This document shows positions 59,592 through 64,000 of a stretch of 64,000 bases of DNA, piece after piece. The notes below the pieces were generated by a model that made no database searches, was not told the origin of the DNA, and saw only the letters and a program-made list of their open reading frames with translations. Both the position numbers and the translations under genes were made by a program. Numbering within the stretch: position 1 is the first letter of the stretch; the number at the start of each line of letters is the position of its first letter. Location of the stretch: assembly GCF_003491345.1 (NCBI RefSeq), contig NZ_CP025512.1:2418001-2482000 (forward strand), written 5' to 3'. Origin of the DNA: Neorhizobium sp. SOG26. GTDB lineage: Bacteria > Pseudomonadota > Alphaproteobacteria > Rhizobiales > Rhizobiaceae.

Positions 59592-60332
59592 TTGCCCGAA
59601 TTCACAATCGACCTCTGCATTGTTGCCGGACGGCGACCGGAGCTTCTGCGCAAGACGCTCGAAAGCTTTTCGAAGGACGTGTTCGCGCAGTTCTCCTTCT
59701 CCAACGCCTTCGTCAACATCGACCCTGTCTTCGGAACCGAGGATGACGCGGTCGCCTGCATCGAGGTTGTCAGAGAGCATTTTCCGCAGGCCGTGATCTA
59801 CCAACCGGAAAAGCCGGGTTTCTGTGCAGCGGTGAAGCGCCTCTGGGGCGGCACGCACTCAGACTACGTCTTCCATCTCGAAGATGACTGGACGGCACTG
59901 ACGACGATCGGGCTCCAAGTCCTGGAGCCGTTTTTGGACCCAAAGGTGATGCAGGTGTCCTTTCACACCGCCGACCAGAATTGGGACATCACTCGGAAGG
60001 GCCATCTTCACCGGCGAAACGAATACGCCCGCATCTTCGGCATCAAGATTCCGCTGTTTCGCACTTTCCCGAAGTTCACAACATCGCCGTCCATCCTGCG
60101 CGGCGACTTCGTACGGCAGGCTGCCGCCCTGATGGATGAGACGCGTGATCCAGAAAAGCAGTTCTATTCCGGCGTCAATCCCGCACTGGAACACCTGGCC
60201 GCACCACATGACAACTACATCTTTTCACCGCGACAAACGCCCGTGATCCGCGATATCGGTCGCGACTGGCGCGACCAGCGCCAGATCACCAAAATCATCG
60301 ACAACGCGACATCTTACTGGGTCGAGAAGTAG
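59592..60332 (+). CDS. Putative glycosyltransferase (GT-A-like)
   Basis: The protein is 246 aa from the TTG at 59592 (GAGGGGA upstream); another TTG at 59547 would add 15 residues. It has the nucleotide-sugar-transferase look: an N-terminal strand TIDLCIVAGRRPELLRKTL and a DxD-like acidic motif in YVFHLEDDWTAL preceded by GFCAAVKRLW. The gene follows the flagellin terminator. Flagellin glycosylation is a tempting but unproven role. Its end overlaps the convergent isomerase gene by 19 bp. Confidence 0.65.
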   Translation: MPEFTIDLCIVAGRRPELLRKTLESFSKDVFAQFSFSNAFVNIDPVFGTEDDAVACIEVVREHFPQAVIYQPEKPGFCAAVKRLWGGTHSDYVFHLEDDWTALTTIGLQVLEPFLDPKVMQVSFHTADQNWDITRKGHLHRRNEYARIFGIKIPLFRTFPKFTTSPSILRGDFVRQAAALMDETRDPEKQFYSGVNPALEHLAAPHDNYIFSPRQTPVIRDIGRDWRDQRQITKIIDNATSYWVEK

Positions 60333-61363
60333 CCCTGAGCTTGATCTTCCAGCCGGGCGGTTCGGAGCGCCGTCAGGTTCGCAGAGCCGGTGCAGAAGCA
60401 GGCAATGCGCAACTGCTCGCTCATGATCGAGAAATGTTCGATCACCGCCTCCGGCGAAATCAGCGCCGCCCGCAGCACCGGCGCCGCCTGGGCCACCACA
60501 TCCGCACCCAGCCGAATGGCCTTGGCCGCATCAACGCCGGTCGAGATCCCACCTGACGCGATGATGGCTGCATCGGGACAAGCCAAGCGCACGGCTTCCA
60601 CCAGTTTTGCGGTCGGCTGTCCCCAGTCGGCAAAAGCCGAGGCAATTGCTGCCTGCGCGACGGTCGCGGCACGCTCGGCTTCGATCGTTGTCCAGCTGGT
60701 TCCGCCAGCACCTGCGACATCGATCACCGCGACACCTTCCGCCACCAGCCGCTGCGCGACCTTCGGCGAGATGCCATAGCCCACTTCCTTGACGACAACC
60801 GGCACCGGAAGGCTGCGGCAAAGCTCGCCGATCTTGTTCAAAAGGCCGGACCAGTTGCGGTCGCCCTCAGGCTGCACGGCTTCCTGCAACGGATTGAGAT
60901 GAATGATCATGGCATCCGCCTCGAACATGTCGACGGCACGCTGCGCTTGGGCATGGCCGAAGCCGGTGTTGAGCTGGGCTGCGCCGATATTGGCAAGGAT
61001 CGGAATGCTTGGCGCCAGCTGCCGCAGCTCCTTGCCGAGCCCTCCCCGATCGTCACCTTCGATGGCAACACGCTGAGAGCCGACGGCCAGCGGGATGCGC
61101 AAGTCCTCGCAGGCGATGGCGAGATTGTGATTGATGGTCAGCGCCTCGACCGGCCCGCCCGTCATCGAGCTCACCATGAATGGCACCTTGATCACCTTGC
61201 CAAGAAATTCCGTAGCAAGGTCAATATGATCGAGGTCGAGTTCCGGCAGCGCCACATTTTCGAACCGGATCGCGTCGAAGCCCGACGCGCGACCGACGCC
61301 ATGCGCTTTTCCGCTCAGCACGATGTCGAGATGTTGTTTTTTTCGCTCGAGAAGCATTTTCAC
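60314..61363 (-). CDS. fni: Isopentenyl-diphosphate delta-isomerase, type 2 (FMN-dependent)
   Basis: The 349-aa protein is a type 2 IDI. It has the N-terminal [22 protein letters not shown], the substrate loop [27 protein letters not shown] (Gln/Glu at the active site), [20 protein letters not shown] and the FMN phosphate site [20 protein letters not shown]. It interconverts IPP and DMAPP for carotenoid synthesis. It is divergent from crtE, with 84 bp between the starts. Confidence 0.95.
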   Translation of the reverse strand: MKMLLERKKQHLDIVLSGKAHGVGRASGFDAIRFENVALPELDLDHIDLATEFLGKVIKVPFMVSSMTGGPVEALTINHNLAIACEDLRIPLAVGSQRVAIEGDDRGGLGKELRQLAPSIPILANIGAAQLNTGFGHAQAQRAVDMFEADAMIIHLNPLQEAVQPEGDRNWSGLLNKIGELCRSLPVPVVVKEVGYGISPKVAQRLVAEGVAVIDVAGAGGTSWTTIEAERAATVAQAAIASAFADWGQPTAKLVEAVRLACPDAAIIASGGISTGVDAAKAIRLGADVVAQAAPVLRAALISPEAVIEHFSIMSEQLRIACFCTGSANLTALRTARLEDQAQGYFSTQ

Positions 61364-61447
61364 CTTTCAACCGGCCGAAGCTGCCACAGATATATCACGG
61401 ACACCCGGGAACCCGGCGTTGCACTCAATATAGGTAAGGCTTCGGTA

Positions 61448-62419
61448 ATGTCCTGGGATTGTTCGGCAGTTTTGGCTGAAAGTAGTGAGGGATCGGCGAC
61501 CACTCCCTTTGCATCGCACACATCTCGCGCCGAGGCCGCCCAATCGTTGAAGATGATGAAGGCGATCGTCGAGGATCGGCTGCAGTCGCTGCTGCTAACA
61601 AACGCTTTTGTCCCTGCCTCCCTTTCGAGAGCCATGTCACATGCCCTGATGGGTGGCGGGAAGCGTTTCAGGCCGCTGTTCTTCATCAGCATGATCCGGG
61701 ACCCCAGCAAGCAAGACGCTGCAATCGACATCGGCTGCGCGATCGAGATGGTTCACACCGCCTCGCTCATCCTCGATGATCTGCCCTGTATGGACAATGC
61801 GGACTTGAGGCGCCAGCAGGTAACGACCCATAAGGCGTTCGGCGAAGCGACTGCCATCCTCGCGGCAATTTCGCTCCTCATGCGTGGCATCAATATCATC
61901 AGTACTGTCGAAGGCGTGGAGCCGCAGCTCAGGGCAAGGCTGATGGAAATCATCTCCAGCGCCATTGGCTACGAAGGCCTCGCCGGCGGGCAGGAGCTCG
62001 ACCTCAACGGCGGCTTCGGGCAGGACAATATTGCTGATGTCGAGCAGAAGAACTGGCTGAAGACCGGCGCCCTTTTTGGTGCAACGGCGGAAATGGCCGG
62101 ACTGCTGGACAACAAGCCCGAGGAGCAGCGGATCGCACTCAAGGCCTTCGCGGGCCACATAGGCTCCGCCTTCCAGACGATGGACGATTACCTCGACACT
62201 ACCGGGGCTGCGAGCGTGCTCGGCAAGGACACCGGGAAGGATGTCGGCAAGAGCACCATGGCCTCCCGGCTTGGGCCGGCTGAAGCCCGCTCAGCCTATC
62301 TGGAGCATCTGCGGCTGGCTTACGGTCTCTTGCCGCATTGTGGCATCCGCGAGGAAGAGGCTGACGTGATGCTGAAGAGCGTCTTCCAGATCATGCCGAT
62401 CGAAGCCGCATCCGCTTGA
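61448..62419 (+). CDS. crtE: Geranylgeranyl diphosphate synthase
   Basis: The 323-aa polyprenyl synthase has GGKRFRPLFF, the first Asp-rich motif in ILDDLPCMDNADLRR and the second in FQTMDDYLDTTG. The start at 61448 is chosen because the homologous region begins soon after; the frame is open far upstream as an antisense shadow of fni. It condenses IPP and DMAPP up to GGPP, the substrate of CrtB. It converges on crtB with only 4 bp between the stops. Confidence 0.9.
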   Translation: MSWDCSAVLAESSEGSATTPFASHTSRAEAAQSLKMMKAIVEDRLQSLLLTNAFVPASLSRAMSHALMGGGKRFRPLFFISMIRDPSKQDAAIDIGCAIEMVHTASLILDDLPCMDNADLRRQQVTTHKAFGEATAILAAISLLMRGINIISTVEGVEPQLRARLMEIISSAIGYEGLAGGQELDLNGGFGQDNIADVEQKNWLKTGALFGATAEMAGLLDNKPEEQRIALKAFAGHIGSAFQTMDDYLDTTGAASVLGKDTGKDVGKSTMASRLGPAEARSAYLEHLRLAYGLLPHCGIREEEADVMLKSVFQIMPIEAASA

Positions 62420-62423
62420 GCCC

Positions 62424-63356
62424 TCAGGCAGTCGGGCGATTGAAAAGGTCGCCCCTCGCATAACGAGGACGGTAGACGCGAGTGAGGATTACGTCCCCCA
62501 GCGCCAGAAGAACAAGCCCTGCTTTTGTCCAACGGCTGGTGGACACGCGCTCATCCCAGGCACGCGGCCCAAGCGTCACCAGCTTGCGCCCGATGGCACG
62601 ATAGACACGTCTGGCCGAGGCAATTGCCCAGGCCGAACGGAACGGAAGCTCTGCAATCCCGGCATAGGCGGAATTGTAATAGCGATCTGCGGTTTGGAGG
62701 AGTGAGACCGCCACCGGATGGAGCAGAGCGCGCTGCTGCGGATCATCCGGATCCACGTTCTTTATTCCGGCATCGGCGAGCATCTGCGACGGCACGTAGC
62801 AGCGACCCTCGCGTGCATCATCGATGATGTCCCGACAGATATTGGTAAGCTGGAAGGCGATGCCGAGATCCGAGGCCCGGTCGAGCGTGGATGGTTCGCG
62901 CGCCCCCATGATCATCGCCATCATCACCCCCACCACGCCCGCGACGTGGTAGCAATAGAGCTTCGTGTCGTTCAGCGTCTGGTATGTGGCGCGCCGCACA
63001 TCCATCTCGAAACCCTGCAGCAGTTGCAGAGGATAGCGCGGATTGATGTCGTTGCGCTCCACCACCCGACGCAGCGCCTCGAAATGGACGTCCGCGCTCC
63101 TGATGCCGGAAAGCGCCTGGTCAGTCTTCGATTGCAGCTCGCGCAGACGCTCCAGTTGCTCATCCTGGGCCGGAACGCCGCCCTTGCCGTAGCCGAGCTC
63201 CTGACCGTCAATGACGTCGTCGCAATAGCGGCACCAGGTATAAAGCATGACCGCATCGTCGCGGGTACGGCGGTCGAAGAGCTTCGCCGCCGCAGCAAAA
63301 CTCTGCGAGCCCTTTGCGATCGTTGCTTCGCTTTCCTGGACAACGGTATCGCTCAT
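62424..63356 (-). CDS. crtB: Phytoene synthase
   Basis: The 310-aa squalene/phytoene-synthase-family protein has the two Asp-rich motifs YTWCRYCDDVIDGQE and AFQLTNICRDIIDD, and GRCYVPSQML. It joins two GGPP molecules to phytoene. Its start overlaps the crtI stop by 4 bp, so the two are coupled. Confidence 0.95.
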   Translation of the reverse strand: MSDTVVQESEATIAKGSQSFAAAAKLFDRRTRDDAVMLYTWCRYCDDVIDGQELGYGKGGVPAQDEQLERLRELQSKTDQALSGIRSADVHFEALRRVVERNDINPRYPLQLLQGFEMDVRRATYQTLNDTKLYCYHVAGVVGVMMAMIMGAREPSTLDRASDLGIAFQLTNICRDIIDDAREGRCYVPSQMLADAGIKNVDPDDPQQRALLHPVAVSLLQTADRYYNSAYAGIAELPFRSAWAIASARRVYRAIGRKLVTLGPRAWDERVSTSRWTKAGLVLLALGDVILTRVYRPRYARGDLFNRPTA

Positions 63357-64000
63357 GCAGACGCCGCCTCGATCATCAGTCCCGCGGTTGCCTTGGCAGA
63401 CCCCACAACCCCTGGGATTCCAGCGCCCGGATGCGTGCCAGCACCGACGATGTAGAGGTTGGAGACGACATCATCGCGGTTATGCGGCCGGAACCAGGCG
63501 CTCTGGGTGAGGATGGGTTCGACCGAAAATGCCGAGCCGAGATGCGCGTTCAGTTCGTCGCGGAAGTCGAACGGCGTGAAGTGCCGCACGGTCACAAGAT
63601 CGTCGAGCAGGCCGGGAATATAGCGATCGTTGAGATAACGCAGGATCTTGTCGCGGTATTTCGGCCCCTCGACCTCCCAATCGATGTCAGCAGTGCCGAG
63701 ATGCGGCACGGGGGACAGGACGTAGTAGGCGCTCGAGCCTTCCGGCGCGAGACTGTCATCGGTCACCGACGGCGCGTGAAGATAAAGCGAGAAGTCATCC
63801 GCGAGGTTTGCCGTTCCAAAGATCTCTGTCACCAGCTCCCGATAACGCGGCCCGAACAGCACCATGTGGTGCTTGAGCTCTGGATGTTTTTTCTTCAGGC
63901 CGAAATAGACGACGAAGAGCGACATCGAGTGGCGCTTCTTCTCCAGGCTCTCGGTCATGGCCGCGCCGCGCTCGGTCCCGCGAAGCATGTGCTTGTAGGT
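63353..64000 (-). CDS. crtI: Phytoene desaturase, C-terminal part (5' end outside window)
   Basis: The frame is open to the right edge. The visible C-terminal 215 residues carry CrtI signatures: SLFVVYFGLKKKHPELKHH, YYVLSPVPHLG and the FAD-binding C-terminus NLYIVGAGTHPGAGIPGVV. It desaturates phytoene towards lycopene or neurosporene. The product type cannot be judged without the N-terminal half and any further crt genes outside the window. Confidence 0.95.
   Translation of the reverse strand, partial: TYKHMLRGTERGAAMTESLEKKRHSMSLFVVYFGLKKKHPELKHHMVLFGPRYRELVTEIFGTANLADDFSLYLHAPSVTDDSLAPEGSSAYYVLSPVPHLGTADIDWEVEGPKYRDKILRYLNDRYIPGLLDDLVTVRHFTPFDFRDELNAHLGSAFSVEPILTQSAWFRPHNRDDVVSNLYIVGAGTHPGAGIPGVVGSAKATAGLMIEAASA

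Noticed and set aside
1-64000. tRNA, rRNA, riboswitch, prophage or insertion sequence
   Set aside because: No cloverleaf-like segment, rRNA stretch, transposase or integrase frame was recognised by eye; a dedicated RNA search was not possible.

Overview
The window is a GC-rich chromosomal segment of an alphaproteobacterium, almost certainly a member of the Rhizobiaceae or a close relative. The pointers are a TctABC tricarboxylate system, rhizobial-type short flagellins, a NasTS-controlled nitrate assimilation operon, an Agrobacterium-type sulfoquinovosidase cluster, and many GGAAC-N16/17-GGTT promoters of the EcfG/RpoE2 general stress type. I saw no insertion sequence, integrase, CRISPR array, rRNA or tRNA. 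Genes are cut at both edges: a LacI-type regulator on the left and crtI on the right.

Layout: 1-7235 holds a LacI-family regulator tail, tctA-tctB-tctC, and a DctB/DctD-like two-component pair. 7424-11292 holds a DUF4126 membrane protein overlapping a mercuric-reductase-like flavoenzyme, then asnB. 11357-18104 is a stress island: small hydrophilic proteins, a ferritin-like DUF892 protein, a clsB/ybhN/ybhP-like trio, a phosphoribosyltransferase and a candidate small RNA, many with general-stress promoters. 18105-30004 carries an XRE-cupin regulator divergent from an LLM monooxygenase-MFS-aminotransferase set, DUF763, another aminotransferase, a sulfite-oxidase-like protein and a PaoABC-type molybdenum aldehyde oxidoreductase. 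30240-31492 holds a TetR regulator and a small P-loop kinase.

31499-36912 is a sulfoquinovose catabolic locus of the sulfo-SMO type: sulfoquinovosidase and GntR regulator on the minus strand, divergent from FMNH2-dependent monooxygenase, aldo/keto reductase and flavin reductase. The SQase has all five residues of the KERWY signature, but no ABC transporter lies beside it. An aminotransferase and an FtsK without membrane segments follow.

40870-53307 is the complete assimilatory nitrate pathway: the nasT-nasS sensor pair, a sigma-54 promoter and ANTAR-type leader RNA, nrtABC uptake, nirBD, nasA and the sirohaem synthase cysG. Nitrate is imported, reduced to nitrite and then to ammonium, and CysG supplies the sirohaem of NirB.

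53137-64000 holds two more small stress-type genes, a class V aminotransferase, three flagellin genes (two minus, one plus) with conserved structured leaders, a putative glycosyltransferase, and carotenoid genes (type 2 IPP isomerase, GGPP synthase, phytoene synthase, phytoene desaturase).

The observations I rate highest are the sulfoquinovose locus, the coherent set of general-stress promoters including one 27-bp bidirectional element, the stress-promoter/terminator pair that defines a candidate sRNA, and the shared ribosome-site-occluding leader of two flagellin genes.
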